Origin: Silanimonas sp.
GTDB lineage: Bacteria > Pseudomonadota > Gammaproteobacteria > Xanthomonadales > Xanthomonadaceae
Reading direction: 5' to 3'
Assembly (NCBI RefSeq): GCF_027531545.1
Contig: NZ_JAPZSC010000001.1
Span: 496,001-560,000, forward strand
DNA: 64,000 nucleotides
The notes beneath the pieces are model-generated. The model did no database searches. It was not told the DNA's origin and saw only the letters and a list, made by a program, of their open reading frames with translations. Shown here piece after piece: positions 53,586 to 63,513 of the stretch. Position 1 is the first letter of the stretch, and each line of letters begins with the position of its first letter. The position numbers and the translations under genes were made by a program.

Positions 53586-54461
53586 TCATCGCTTCCGGAT
53601 CGTCAGCTTCTCCACCGGGAAGGTGGCGATGTCGGCGCCGCCCTCGCGGCGCGCGGCGCCCGGCGGCGGCGCCCAGGCCATGGCGGTGACGACTTCCCAG
53701 GTGCTCGGCAGCACGCCGTCGCGGCGCAACGCCTCGTAAGCAGCGGCGACGGCGCGATGCCGCCCGCGACCGCTCAAGCCACGAGGACGATCGCCGCGCG
53801 CGTCGGTGGCGCCGATCGCCTTGAGCTCGCGCATCAGCGCCGTGGTGTCGGGATAGGTGAGCGTGTACGCGTCACGCTCGATCACCGGGTTCTTGAAGCC
53901 CTGCGCCACCAGCGCATCGCCCACCTGCTGGATCGCCGCGAAAGGCGAGAGCGGCGGCTCGATGCCGGCCTGCGCGTAAGCCTCGCGCAGTTCGACCAGC
54001 GTGTCCGGGCCGAAGGTGCTGAACACCAGCAGGCCGCCTTCGCGCATCACGCGGCGAAGCTCACCCAGTGCCTTCGGAAGGTCGGCCACCCATTGCAGGC
54101 AGAGGCTGGAGAAGACGAGATCGAAGGCCGCATCGGCGAACGGCAGCGCCTGCGCATCGCCCTGCACGGCATGGATCGGCCGCCAGAAGCGCGACTTCGA
54201 CCGCGCCTCGCGCAGCATCGGCAGGGCGAGGTCCATGGCGACGACGTCGCTCTTGCGGCCCCACTTCGCCTTCAACGCCGCGGCGGCGCTGCCGGGGCCA
54301 CTGCCAAGATCGAGCACGCGCGCCGGCACGCGGTCGTCGAGGTAACCCAGCTGCTCGAGCAGGCGCGATTCCACCTCCCGCTGCAGCGCGGCGGCTTGGG
54401 TGTAGGTGGTGGCCGCGCGCCCGAAGGCGCGGCGAACGGCGCGGGGATCGAAGACGCTCAT
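53586..54461 (-). CDS. bioC: Malonyl-ACP O-methyltransferase (BioC)
   Basis: A 291-residue SAM-dependent methyltransferase. The motif I VLDLGSGPGS and the 'DLVFSSLCLQWVADL' stretch are those of BioC. It methylates malonyl-ACP to disguise it as a fatty-acid primer for pimelate synthesis. The start ATG at 54461 overlaps the bioH stop (ATGA). Last gene of the bioB-bioF-bioH-bioC operon; an upstream ATG at 54635 would run into bioH. Confidence 0.94.
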   Translation of the reverse strand: MSVFDPRAVRRAFGRAATTYTQAAALQREVESRLLEQLGYLDDRVPARVLDLGSGPGSAAAALKAKWGRKSDVVAMDLALPMLREARSKSRFWRPIHAVQGDAQALPFADAAFDLVFSSLCLQWVADLPKALGELRRVMREGGLLVFSTFGPDTLVELREAYAQAGIEPPLSPFAAIQQVGDALVAQGFKNPVIERDAYTLTYPDTTALMRELKAIGATDARGDRPRGLSGRGRHRAVAAAYEALRRDGVLPSTWEVVTAMAWAPPPGAARREGGADIATFPVEKLTIRKR

Positions 54462-55249
54462 GGCGTGCAGGATGACGCGAAGGCCGTGAGCGCTTCGGCG
54501 ACGGCCTTCGGATCGGTGAGGAAAGGCGCGTGGCCGGCGTGGTCGTAGTGCTGGAAGCGCGAGCGCGGCGCGAGTGCCGCGGCGGCCTGCATCGCCTGCG
54601 GGCTGACGAGACGATCGCGGCGGCCGGCGATCCACAGGCTGGGCATGGCGAGGCCCGGAAGCGCGGCGCGAAGATCGCTGTCGTGCAGCAGGCCCAAGCC
54701 CTCCTGCAGGGCGCGCGGTGCCGGTTCGCCACGGGCGTAGACGGCGTCACGCAGATAGCGCAGCTCCTCGCGCAGATGCGCCGAGCCTTGGACCTCGAGC
54801 ATCAGAAAACGGTCGAGCGTGCCGCGGTAATCGCGGCCGAGCTCTTCGCCGAAGAGTTCGAACACGCGCGGGTCCATGCCGGCCGGCCAATCAGTGCCCT
54901 GCACGAAGCGTGGGCTCGCCGCGAGCATCGCCAAGCCACGCACGCGATCGGGATGCCGCGCCGCCAGGGCCGTGGCGACCAGCCCGCCGAGCGACCAGCC
55001 GACCACCAACGCGTGCTTCGACGACTGGGCGTCGATGAGCGCCGCCAAGGCATCGGCCACCGGGTCCAGCCCCAAAGGCAGGGCGCTGTCACGGCTGCCG
55101 CCGTGGCCGGGCAGGTCGACGGTGATGACGTTGAATGCCGCTTCGAGCGCGCGGACGAGCGGCGCGAACACGCCGCCGTGCATCGCCCAGCCATGCACCA
55201 ACAGGAGCGCCGGGCCCTGCCCGGTGCTTTCGACATGCAGCGCGCTCAT
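54458..55249 (-). CDS. bioH: Pimeloyl-ACP methyl ester carboxylesterase (BioH)
   Basis: A 263-residue alpha/beta hydrolase. The HGWAMHGG oxyanion region, nucleophile GWSLGG, aspartate in GRRDRLV and histidine in HAGHAPF form the triad. It removes the methyl group added by BioC to give pimeloyl-ACP. It overlaps bioF upstream and bioC downstream by four bases each, so the three are translationally coupled. Placing bioH inside the operon is common in Xanthomonadales, in contrast to E. coli. Confidence 0.94.
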   Translation of the reverse strand: MSALHVESTGQGPALLLVHGWAMHGGVFAPLVRALEAAFNVITVDLPGHGGSRDSALPLGLDPVADALAALIDAQSSKHALVVGWSLGGLVATALAARHPDRVRGLAMLAASPRFVQGTDWPAGMDPRVFELFGEELGRDYRGTLDRFLMLEVQGSAHLREELRYLRDAVYARGEPAPRALQEGLGLLHDSDLRAALPGLAMPSLWIAGRRDRLVSPQAMQAAAALAPRSRFQHYDHAGHAPFLTDPKAVAEALTAFASSCTP

Positions 55250-56433
55250 GCCCCGGTGTCGATGTCTTCGAGGCAGGAGGCCAGCACGTCGACGAGGGCG
55301 TCGACCTCGATCTCGGTGTGCGCGGCGGTGAGCGTGATGCGCAGGCGGGCCTTGCCATCGGGCACGGTCGGCGGTCGGATCGGCGCCACCCAGAAGCCCT
55401 GCTGCTCCAACACGCGGGCCACGGCCAGCGCGCGGGAGTTGCCGCCCAGCACCAGCGGCTGGATCGGCGTATTCGATTCCAGCACCGGCAGGCCGTGGCG
55501 CAACGCACCGCGCCGGAAACGCGCCACCAGCGAGGCCAGCTTGGCGCGCCGCCAGCCCTGGGTACGCAGCGCTTCGAGGTTCGCCGACATGGCCGCGGCC
55601 AGCGCCGGTGCACCGGCCGTGCTGAACACGTAGGGCCGCGCGCTCTGCAACAGGTGCTCGATGAGGGGCGTGCCGCCGAACACCAGCGCACCCTGCCCGC
55701 CAAAGGCCTTGCCGAGCGGTGCGACCAGCACCGGCACGTCGCGCGCCGAGAGGCCCGCCGCCGCGCAGGCACCGCGGCCCTCCGGCCCCATCACGCCCAC
55801 GCCGTGAGCCTCGTCGACGACGAACAGCGCGTGCTCGCCGGTGGCCGCCAGCGCGAGTTCGCGCAGCGGCGCGACATCGCCATCCATGCTGAACACCGAA
55901 TCGGTGGCGAGCACCGCCGCCGCCTCGGGCATCGACTGCAGCTGGCGCAATGCGCCGCCGAAATCACGGTGCGGATAGCGCTTCAGCTCCGCGCCGGCGA
56001 GGCGCGCGCCATCGAGCAGGCAGGCATGGTTGAGCTTGTCCTGCACGCAGAGATCGCCGCCGTCCAGCAGGGCCTGCAGCACGGCGAGATTCGCCGTGTA
56101 GCCGCTGGGGAAGTAGAGCGCGCGCTCGTAGCCCATCCACTCCGCGGCCTCGCGCTCGAAACGCGCGTGCAGCACATGGTGGCCGCTGACGAGGGCCGAA
56201 GCGCCGCTGCCGACGCCGTGCCACGCGGCCGCCTCCTGCAGCGCGCTGACGGCGTCGAGCGAACCGGCGAGGCCGAGGTAATCGTTGCTGCAGAAGTTGA
56301 TCAGCGGCTGGCCGTCGACCACCACGTGCACCCCCTCGACGCGCTCGACCACGCGGCGACGACGCAGCGCGTCGCTGCGCGCGCGGCTGGCTTGCGCGAC
56401 GGCGAGGCGTTCGCTCCAGCGGGGTCGCGACAT
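55246..56433 (-). CDS. bioF: 8-amino-7-oxononanoate synthase (BioF)
   Basis: A 395-residue PLP enzyme of the alpha-oxoamine synthase family. The pattern NFCSNDYLGLAG, the cofactor aspartate in VVDEAHGVGVMG and the PLP lysine in PLGKAFGGQGA are present. It condenses pimeloyl-ACP with alanine. The ATG at 56433 is five bases from the bioB stop, and the stop overlaps bioH. Confidence 0.95.
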   Translation of the reverse strand: MSRPRWSERLAVAQASRARSDALRRRRVVERVEGVHVVVDGQPLINFCSNDYLGLAGSLDAVSALQEAAAWHGVGSGASALVSGHHVLHARFEREAAEWMGYERALYFPSGYTANLAVLQALLDGGDLCVQDKLNHACLLDGARLAGAELKRYPHRDFGGALRQLQSMPEAAAVLATDSVFSMDGDVAPLRELALAATGEHALFVVDEAHGVGVMGPEGRGACAAAGLSARDVPVLVAPLGKAFGGQGALVFGGTPLIEHLLQSARPYVFSTAGAPALAAAMSANLEALRTQGWRRAKLASLVARFRRGALRHGLPVLESNTPIQPLVLGGNSRALAVARVLEQQGFWVAPIRPPTVPDGKARLRITLTAAHTEIEVDALVDVLASCLEDIDTGA

Positions 56434-56438
56434 GCGGC

Positions 56439-57449
56439 TCAGGCCGCCTGCGGCGCGGGGCAGACGATGTCGGCATGCACCGTCTTCGATTCCTCGACGA
56501 CGGCCATCGGCTTCAGGCCAAGGCGGGCGAACAGGGCCTGGTCGGCCTCGACGTCCGGGTTGCCGGTCGTGAGCAGTTTCTCGCCGTAGAAGATCGAGTT
56601 GGCACCGGCGAGGAAGCACAGCGCCTGCAGCTCCTCGTTCATCTCGTTGCGGCCGGCCGAGAGCCGCACCATCGAGGCCGGCATCATCAGGCGCGCCACG
56701 GCGATCGTGCGCACGAACTCGAAGGGATCGAGCAGGGCCGTGCCATGCAGCGGCGTGCCTTCCACCTGCACGAGGCGATTGATCGGCACCGAGCCCGGGT
56801 GCTCCGGCAGGTTCGCCAGCGTCTGCAGCAGGCCGGCGCGCTGCTCGCGCGTCTCGCCCATGCCGACGATGCCGCCGCAGCAGGTCTTCAGGCCGGCGGT
56901 GCGCACCGCCTCCAGCGTGTCGAGGCGGTCCTGGTACTCGCGGGTCTTGATCACGTCGCCGTAGAACTCCGGCGCGGTGTCGAGGTTGTGGTTGTAGTAG
57001 TCGAGGCCAGCCACCTTGAGCGAAGCGGCCTGCTCGGGCTTCAACATGCCCAGCGTCGCGCAGGTCTCGAGGCCCATCGCCTTGACGGCGCCGACCATCT
57101 TCGCGACTTCGGCCACGTCCTTGTCCTTCGGCGAACGCCACGCCGCGCCCATGCAGAAGCGCGTGGCGCCGGCGGCCTTGGCCGCCGCGGCCTTGGCGAT
57201 GACGTCGTCGAGCGCCATCAGCTTCTCGGCCTTCAGCCCGGTGCTGTAACGCGCGCTCTGCGGGCAGTAAGCGCAGTCCTCGGGACAGCCGCCGGTCTTG
57301 ATCGACAGCAGGGTGCTCACCTGCACTTCGGTGGGATCGAAGCGCTCGCGGTGCACGAGGCTGGCGCGGTGCAACAATTCGGGGAAGGACAGGTCGAAGA
57401 GCGCGAGGGTTTCCTCTCGCGTCCAGTCATGGCGGATGACGGCAGGCAT
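56439..57449 (-). CDS. bioB: Biotin synthase (BioB)
   Basis: A 336-residue radical SAM enzyme. The cluster motif [10 protein letters not shown] (CxxxCxxC) and the second-cluster residues (conserved Cys in CATLGM and the 'NHNLDT' stretch) are present. It inserts sulfur into dethiobiotin. First gene of the operon. The ATG at 57449 has an upstream promoter with a consensus -35. bioA and bioD are not in this window. Confidence 0.96.
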   Translation of the reverse strand: MPAVIRHDWTREETLALFDLSFPELLHRASLVHRERFDPTEVQVSTLLSIKTGGCPEDCAYCPQSARYSTGLKAEKLMALDDVIAKAAAAKAAGATRFCMGAAWRSPKDKDVAEVAKMVGAVKAMGLETCATLGMLKPEQAASLKVAGLDYYNHNLDTAPEFYGDVIKTREYQDRLDTLEAVRTAGLKTCCGGIVGMGETREQRAGLLQTLANLPEHPGSVPINRLVQVEGTPLHGTALLDPFEFVRTIAVARLMMPASMVRLSAGRNEMNEELQALCFLAGANSIFYGEKLLTTGNPDVEADQALFARLGLKPMAVVEESKTVHADIVCPAPQAA

Positions 57450-57486
57450 GGGAGATTTCCGACGGCGGAAGGCCGTGAGCCCGGGC

Positions 57487-57515
57487 AGTCTGGAAACCGC
57501 CCCCTGCCCTGTCAA
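57487..57515 (-). promoter_or_regulatory. Probable bioB promoter
   Basis: On the minus strand, TTGACA (57510-57515) and CAGACT (57487-57492) are 17 bases apart, ending 38 bases before the bioB ATG. The -35 is perfect; the -10 matches three of six. I see no clear BirA-type palindrome, although the divergent comF shares this 71-base region. Confidence 0.5.
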
Positions 57516-57520
57516 CCGCG

Positions 57521-58249
57521 ATGTCCGCACCATTCGCCACCGTCTGGCGCACGTTCGAGGCCTGGGCCCTGCCCTCGGCCTGCCTCGGCTGCGATGCCCC
57601 GGCCCCGGCCGACACCCTGCTGTGCGCCCCCTGCCGGGCCCTGCTCCGCCCCGCGCCCATGGCGCCGGTCCCCGCCCTTCAGGCGCTCGGCACGGCGCTG
57701 CATGCCGCCTTCCGCTACGACGCGGCCTCGGCACCGCTGCTCACGCGCTACAAATTCCATGAGGACCTCGCCGCCGGCCGCTGCCTCGCGTCCCTGTCGC
57801 TGCCCGCGTTCCGCGTGGCGCCCCGGCCGCAGGCGCTGGTGCCGGTGCCCCTGCACCGCCGACGCCTGCGCCAGCGCGGCCACGACCAGGCCCTCGGCTT
57901 GGCCCGCGACTGGGGCCGCGCCCTGGGCTTGCCCGTTCTCGTCGACGCCCTGCGCCGCGAGCGCGACACCCGGCCTCAGACTGAGCTCGACGCCCGCGAC
58001 CGACAGCGCAACCTCGAGGCCGCCTTCCGCGTCCGGGCGCCGCTGCCGGCCCACGTGGCCCTCGTCGACGACGTGCTCACCACCGGCAGCACGGCCGCGG
58101 CGGCGGTGCGCACCCTGAAGGCGGCGGGCGTGGCCCGGGTGGACGTGTGGGTCGTGGCCCAGGCGCCCGCGCCGGGGAACGGCGCCCTCAGAGCGGAAAG
58201 CCCACGCCCAACCACAGGCGTCGATCGGAACGATGGGGCAGCGTGTTGA
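57521..58249 (+). CDS. comF: ComF family phosphoribosyltransferase-like protein
   Basis: A 242-residue protein. A Cys4 zinc site (CLGC ... CAPC) at the N-terminus is followed by a phosphoribosyltransferase-fold domain with the PRPP-binding [11 protein letters not shown]. ComF proteins take part in DNA uptake. It is divergent from bioB, a common order in this group. The last 20 codons overlap the 3' end of the convergent TonB receptor gene by 62 bases, longer than usual for the family; the biological end of the domain is near residue 215. Confidence 0.88.
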   Translation: MSAPFATVWRTFEAWALPSACLGCDAPAPADTLLCAPCRALLRPAPMAPVPALQALGTALHAAFRYDAASAPLLTRYKFHEDLAAGRCLASLSLPAFRVAPRPQALVPVPLHRRRLRQRGHDQALGLARDWGRALGLPVLVDALRRERDTRPQTELDARDRQRNLEAAFRVRAPLPAHVALVDDVLTTGSTAAAAVRTLKAAGVARVDVWVVAQAPAPGNGALRAESPRPTTGVDRNDGAAC

Positions 58250-60104
58250 ACTGGGCGCCGGCCGAGGGCTGGCGGACGTCCTCGCCCGTAAGGTTCTCGA
58301 CGCTCACCGTGAGCGAGGCGCGGTCCGGTGCGCGCCCGAACCAGGCGCCGACGTCGGCGGAGACGTGGGCGCGGGCGATGGCATAGCCGGAGGCCGGCAG
58401 GTTCAAGGCCGGCCGCACCGGTGTGATCGTCGAGCGGGTGGCCGCCGCGCCGGCGGATTCCACGGCCACGCCGGCCGACCAGCCCTCGGCGAAATGGGCC
58501 AGCTGGATCTTGCCGATATCGCGCGGTTCGAGGGTGTCGTCCGCCCGGGCGATGTGCTGCCACGACGCGTCGAGGTCCCAGCGCGCCTTCGGGCGCCATC
58601 GAAGCTGCACCTCGCTGCCCGCGATGTCCGCCGACACCAGGTTGCGGAACTCCCGCTGGCCCGCGCCGAGGCTGACGAGGACGATCACATCCGCCAGCCG
58701 CTGGCGGAAAAGGCGCGCCGACCAGGCCCATTCACCGGAGGCGTAGGCCACCTCGAGCGCATCCAGCTGGCCGCGCTCCGGAACGAGGGCGGGATTGCCC
58801 CGCTGGAAGGAGGCCGAGCTGAACAGCTCGGCCGGCCCGGGGTTGCGAAACGTCCGTCCGCTGACGGCCTTGAGGTGCCAGGGCGAGGACGCGGGCGCCC
58901 AGACCAGGCTCGCCTGCGGCGTCACATCGCTGAATCCATTCCCGATCCGCTGCCACTGCAGGCCGGCGCCCAGCGTCCAGTCCGCGCGGACATCGAAGTA
59001 CGCCTGCGCGAAGACCGATCGTGTCTGCTCCGACCAGCGCGGGAAGAGCCCGTCGACTTGCCCGGTCGCCGATTCGTACTGGGTGCCGAACCAACCGCGG
59101 AGTCGTCCGTCGGCCGGCGCTTCGAGCGCCACCCGCGCCGCACTGCGTCGGGACCAGCCCTTGAACGTGTCGTAATCGAGCCGGCTCCACCCATGCTGCC
59201 CCGAGGCATGCAGCACCCAGGCTCCGACAGGCATCGCGTGCTGGACCTGCGCCAGCGCCGAGCGGTCCTGGGCACGCGGCCTCGTCGGCGAAGAGAACGT
59301 GCCGATCGTCGATGCCAGGCTATCCATGCCGAGAAGATCGATGGCGGTCCGACCGCTCCGCGCGGAGAGCGACAGGCTGCGTCCTCGCTGGGCGACATCG
59401 CCGGCGATCGGCGTGTTGGCCGCAATCCGCGTTCCTTCAGGGATCGCCCAAGCATCGAGGCCCTGTTGCTGCGCGGCCGTCAGCCGGAGGCCCTTGTCGC
59501 CCTCGCCCCAGTGCATGGAGAGCGCGCCGTCCACGCCCCCCTTGCTCGAGACGCGCCCCATCACTTCGGACGCCGCGTCGCCGCGGACCACGATGTTGAG
59601 GATGCCCGCCACGGCGTTGCTTCCGTGCAAGGTGACGGTCTGCCCGCGGACCAGCTCCACGCGCTCGACGACGGCCAGCGGAAACGCGTCGTAGAGGAGG
59701 CGATTGCTGCCGCCAACGGAGGAGGTCCGCCAGGGCAGGCCATTGACGAGGATCAGCAGGTGGTTGTCGTTGTCGTTGATCGCCGTGCCATGCAACGACG
59801 TGAAGGCATTGGTGAAGGTCGACCGCTGCAGCACGCGCGTCCCGGGCAGCAGGGCGACGACGTCCACCAGCGTCCGGGCGCCCATCGCCTCCCATTCCTT
59901 GCGCGTCACGACATCGACGATCGCCGCCGAGCCGCGAGCGCCCTCGGTGCTCAAGCCGACGCCGCTGACCTCGAGGGCGAGCAGGTCGTCGAGGCTGAGG
60001 TCGAGAAGCGCGCTTTCCGCCGACGGACCGACGGCACTCCGCGCCTCAGCCGCGGCGAGCACGGCGCCGAGGCACAGCAGCAGACGGACACACCGATGGG
60101 GCAT
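58188..60104 (-). CDS. TonB-dependent outer-membrane receptor
   Basis: A 638-residue receptor. A signal peptide (MPHRCVRLLLCLGAVLAAAEA) is followed by a short N-terminal segment, a plug domain (about 55-180, with LVDVVALLPGTRV and VERVELVRG) and a 22-strand barrel with the C-terminal strand ending in LWLGVGFPL. No TonB box is clearly visible. It would take up a large ligand using TonB energy. The substrate is not indicated; it is single, 55 bases downstream of ubiA. Its 3' end overlaps comF by 62 bases. Confidence 0.9.
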   Translation of the reverse strand: MPHRCVRLLLCLGAVLAAAEARSAVGPSAESALLDLSLDDLLALEVSGVGLSTEGARGSAAIVDVVTRKEWEAMGARTLVDVVALLPGTRVLQRSTFTNAFTSLHGTAINDNDNHLLILVNGLPWRTSSVGGSNRLLYDAFPLAVVERVELVRGQTVTLHGSNAVAGILNIVVRGDAASEVMGRVSSKGGVDGALSMHWGEGDKGLRLTAAQQQGLDAWAIPEGTRIAANTPIAGDVAQRGRSLSLSARSGRTAIDLLGMDSLASTIGTFSSPTRPRAQDRSALAQVQHAMPVGAWVLHASGQHGWSRLDYDTFKGWSRRSAARVALEAPADGRLRGWFGTQYESATGQVDGLFPRWSEQTRSVFAQAYFDVRADWTLGAGLQWQRIGNGFSDVTPQASLVWAPASSPWHLKAVSGRTFRNPGPAELFSSASFQRGNPALVPERGQLDALEVAYASGEWAWSARLFRQRLADVIVLVSLGAGQREFRNLVSADIAGSEVQLRWRPKARWDLDASWQHIARADDTLEPRDIGKIQLAHFAEGWSAGVAVESAGAAATRSTITPVRPALNLPASGYAIARAHVSADVGAWFGRAPDRASLTVSVENLTGEDVRQPSAGAQFNTLPHRSDRRLWLGVGFPL

Positions 60105-60159
60105 CGCCTATCTCCGCGCATCCAGCCTCGGGGCAGCCTCCTCCAAAGGCTTTCCCGGA

Positions 60160-61077
60160 TCAAGTCGAAACGACGAAGAAATGCAGGGCCACCCCGGCGA
60201 ACACGGCGGCACCGACCCGGTTGTTGGCGAGGAAGGCCGCGAAGCAGTCGTCCGGGTGCCGCGAGCGGCCTTGCGCGAACTGCTGCGCCACGAACACCGC
60301 GGCGGCCACGAGGCCCAGCCAGTAGACGAGGCCGAGTTCGAGCCGATGGCCGAGCAGGCCCATCGACAGCCCCGCCAGCGCGAACAGCACGGCGATCACC
60401 GGCACGTCGAGGTCGCCGAACAGCAGGGCCGTGCTCTTGGCGCCGGCGCGACGATCATCCTCGCGGTCCACCATCGCGTACCAGGTGTCGTAGGCCGTGG
60501 TCCACAGCAGGTTCGCGCACAGCAGCAGCCAGGCCTCCTGCGGCGGCCACGCATCGCGCGCCGCGGTGTAGGCCATCGGGATGCCCCAACTGAAGGCCAG
60601 CCCGAGCCAGACCTGCGGCAGGTAGGTGTGGCGCTTCATGTAGGGGTAGGCCGCGGCCAGCGCGAGGGCGACGCCGCTCAGCGCGATCGTCTTCGCGTTC
60701 GTCGTCAGCACGAGGGCGAAGGCCACCAGCATCAGGCCCGCGAACAGGCCCAGCGCGAAGCGGCCGGACAGTTCGCCGGCCACCAGCGGCCGGGCCTTGG
60801 TGCGCTTCACCCGGCCATCGAGCCAGCGGTCGGCATAGTCGTTGATGACGCAGCCCGCCGCGCGCGTCAGCCAGACCCCGCCGGCGAACACGAGCAGCAG
60901 GTGCAAGGAAGGCAGGCCGTCCGAGGCCAACCACAGCGCCACCAGCGTCGGCCACAGCAGCAGCAGCCAGCCGATCGGCCGGTCGGCGCGCATCAGCCGC
61001 CAGCTGGCGTCGTAGCGGGCGCGCCATGCCGGCGGCAGGTGCGCCGCCAGCGGCGCCGGGGAAAGATCAGTCTTCAT
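60160..61077 (-). CDS. ubiA: 4-hydroxybenzoate polyprenyltransferase (UbiA)
   Basis: A 305-residue inner-membrane enzyme with eight or nine helices. The two aspartate motifs NDYADRWLD and [13 protein letters not shown] bind the prenyl diphosphate through magnesium. It attaches the polyprenyl chain to 4-hydroxybenzoate in ubiquinone synthesis. The length is near that of E. coli UbiA (290). Its ATG lies 11 bases inside the 3' end of the patatin gene, so the two are coupled. Confidence 0.95.
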   Translation of the reverse strand: MKTDLSPAPLAAHLPPAWRARYDASWRLMRADRPIGWLLLLWPTLVALWLASDGLPSLHLLLVFAGGVWLTRAAGCVINDYADRWLDGRVKRTKARPLVAGELSGRFALGLFAGLMLVAFALVLTTNAKTIALSGVALALAAAYPYMKRHTYLPQVWLGLAFSWGIPMAYTAARDAWPPQEAWLLLCANLLWTTAYDTWYAMVDREDDRRAGAKSTALLFGDLDVPVIAVLFALAGLSMGLLGHRLELGLVYWLGLVAAAVFVAQQFAQGRSRHPDDCFAAFLANNRVGAAVFAGVALHFFVVST

Positions 61078-63295
61078 TACGGATCAGGTTGCCGAAGTTG
61101 AGCGTCCACGTGTCGTTGCCGCGATTGGTGCGGCCGAAGCCGAACAGGATCGGCCCGAACGGGCTGCTCATGCCGACGAACACGCCGCCGGCGCGCGTCG
61201 AGCGCTCCCAGCTGAAGTCGAGCGCGTCGTCGCCGACCTGGCCGATCTCCGCGCTGGCGCCGAGGTAGGTGGGCACGGCGAACAGCGCGTTGGCATCGCC
61301 AAGCCGGTAGTAGTAGACGGCGCGGCCGTAACCCAGCGCCTGCCCGGTGAGGCTGCGCTCCAGCGTGCCCGAGAGGTTGAGGAAGCCGCCGAGCGTGGAG
61401 AACGCGGCGAGCTCCGGCGGCGCGTCGCGCGTGTCGGCCCAGCGCGTGCCGAGCAGCAGGTGGTGTTTGCCGCGCGAGAGCACCGTATCGGAACGCCAGC
61501 GCGCCACCCAACCCTCGCCTTCCGCGCCGAGCACCGGCTCGTAGCGGTCGATCGACAGCACCGCGCGCGAGCCCCGGCTGGGGAAGCTCAGCCGGTCGAG
61601 CGTGTCCCAGACGGCGCGCACGCCGAACGAACTGGTCTGCTGGGTGAGGTCTTCGACATCGAAGGTGCCGACCACCTCGCGGCCGAGGAAGCGCGAGCGG
61701 CGCATCGTGGCCTCCAGGGCCCAGCGCGGATCGGTCTGCAAGCCCACGCGTGCGCCGAAGGTGGTGCGGGAGACGCGGAAATCGGCCACCCGCGTGGTGC
61801 CGATGACGAAGGGCACGTCGAAGGCGCGGTAGCCGGTGTCGAGGCTGGCGTAGAAGCGGCGGTCGAGGTCGATGGGGGCGAACCAGTCGGCGGAGACTTC
61901 CATCACCTGGCCGAGGCGCAGCAGGGCGCGCAGCTCGTCACCATCGCCGCTCACGCCGGTCTTCAGCAGCTCGGCGGTGAGCTGGTAGTCGCTGTTGCCG
62001 GCGAAATCGTCGGCGATCTGCAGCCCCACGTTGAAGAACACGGGGCCCCAAGCCTTGTCGACCGGCAGCAGTTCGATGCCGGTCTGGCCATCGCGCTGCA
62101 CCGGGCGCCAGCCGAGGCTCTGGTAGGCGCCCTCCGCATAGGTGCCGGCAACGGCGGCGTCGATCGCCTCGGGATCGAGCGGCCCGCCCACCAGCCCTTG
62201 CGCGCGGTAGGCCACGAGGCGCTCCGTGCGCGAGCGGCCCGGCGCCACGTCGATGAAGGTGATGGTCGGCGCCGGGTCGAGCGGGGCGATGCGCCGGCCG
62301 CTCCGCCACGCGGCGTACTCCGCCTCGGGCAAGGCGAGGTGGCGGAAACGCGGCGCCTCCGCCTCGGCGGCGTCCACGCCCTTGCCAATCACCGACACCG
62401 CCTGGTCGAAGGCCGCGCTGGAGAAGGTGCCCAACGGCGGCACGATCAGGACGTCGCCTGCCTCGAGCGAGGTGATGGAACGGTTGGTCTGCTCCTGCAT
62501 CAGCACCGAGACCATCTGGTAGGCGACATCGAGCGGCGTGCGGATGTCCTCGCGCGCCAGCAGCGGGCTGCCCACGTCCACCGCAATCACCACGTCGGCG
62601 CCCATCTCGCGCACGACGCCGACCGGCAGGTTGTCGACGATGCCGCCGTCGACGAGGATGCGGCCGTCGATCTCGGCCGGCGCGAACACCGCGGGCACCG
62701 CCATCGAGGCGCGCACCGCCATCGCCAGGTCGCCCTCCGCGAACACCACGCGCTCGCCGCTGACGATGTCGGTGGCAATGGTGCGGAACGGGATCGGCAG
62801 GTCGTCGAAGTGCGTGGTCTGCGACGCGTCGAGCATCAGGCGTCGAAGCAGCAGGCCCAGCTTTTGCCCCTGCACGGCGCCGGAAGGCAGCACCGGCGCC
62901 CCGTCCCGCCAACCGGCTTCCAGTTCGGCGCGGTAGTTGAGCTGCGCCTCCTTGCGACGCATCGGCAGGCCGGCGCGGACCGGGTCGTCCTTGAACAGGT
63001 CCTGCCAATCGACGGAGGCGAGCGCGGCCTCGATCTCGGCGGGGCGCATGCCACTGGCATACAGCGAACCCACCACCGCGCCCATGCTGGTGCCGGCGAT
63101 GGCGCAAACGGGGATGCGCTCGCGCTCCAGCACCTTCAGCACGCCGACGTGTGCGGCCCCCCGCGCCCCACCGCCGCCCAGCACGAGGCCGACGCAGGGG
63201 CGTTCGCCCGTGGCCGTCGCCGCGGCGGCCGGAAGGGCCGGGGCCAGCGCCAGCACGAGGGCGCCGAGCAGGACCGTGTTGAAGGTTCGACGCAT
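61067..63295 (-). CDS. Patatin-like phospholipase with POTRA and 16-strand barrel (type Vd autotransporter)
   Basis: A 742-residue protein. Signal peptide; patatin domain (about 30-320) with the oxyanion loop GGGGARG, nucleophile GTSMG and catalytic DGG (VDGGIVDN); then a POTRA-like segment (about 330-420) and a C-terminal beta barrel ending in LNFGNLI. This is the PlpD/type Vd layout, in which the lipase is exported through its own barrel and displayed or released. The ATG at 63295 begins the signal peptide; the frame to 63373 adds nothing secretory. Its 3' end overlaps ubiA by 11 bases. Confidence 0.92.
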   Translation of the reverse strand: MRRTFNTVLLGALVLALAPALPAAAATATGERPCVGLVLGGGGARGAAHVGVLKVLERERIPVCAIAGTSMGAVVGSLYASGMRPAEIEAALASVDWQDLFKDDPVRAGLPMRRKEAQLNYRAELEAGWRDGAPVLPSGAVQGQKLGLLLRRLMLDASQTTHFDDLPIPFRTIATDIVSGERVVFAEGDLAMAVRASMAVPAVFAPAEIDGRILVDGGIVDNLPVGVVREMGADVVIAVDVGSPLLAREDIRTPLDVAYQMVSVLMQEQTNRSITSLEAGDVLIVPPLGTFSSAAFDQAVSVIGKGVDAAEAEAPRFRHLALPEAEYAAWRSGRRIAPLDPAPTITFIDVAPGRSRTERLVAYRAQGLVGGPLDPEAIDAAVAGTYAEGAYQSLGWRPVQRDGQTGIELLPVDKAWGPVFFNVGLQIADDFAGNSDYQLTAELLKTGVSGDGDELRALLRLGQVMEVSADWFAPIDLDRRFYASLDTGYRAFDVPFVIGTTRVADFRVSRTTFGARVGLQTDPRWALEATMRRSRFLGREVVGTFDVEDLTQQTSSFGVRAVWDTLDRLSFPSRGSRAVLSIDRYEPVLGAEGEGWVARWRSDTVLSRGKHHLLLGTRWADTRDAPPELAAFSTLGGFLNLSGTLERSLTGQALGYGRAVYYYRLGDANALFAVPTYLGASAEIGQVGDDALDFSWERSTRAGGVFVGMSSPFGPILFGFGRTNRGNDTWTLNFGNLIRNED

Positions 63296-63513
63296 GCGTT
63301 TCCGCTCCGTTGGTTCGCTGTGAATGATGCCCGGTCGCGGACCGTCGACCGCATCGATGCGGCACCGCAGCATGATTTTCCGTCGTTCGGCCCAACGAAC
63401 GGCGGCGTATGGCGGGCACCCGTAACTTTGCTTTAATGTGACCCCCGTCGCGGCCCCTCCCGGCGACCGCGCCTTGCTGCCACCCCTCGTTCCGTTCCGT
63501 CCAGGAGTTACCG

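Noticed and set aside
58188-60104. Biotin- or cobalamin-specific TonB receptor
   Set aside because: It lies near the biotin operon but on another transcript, with no riboswitch and no ligand-specific motif.
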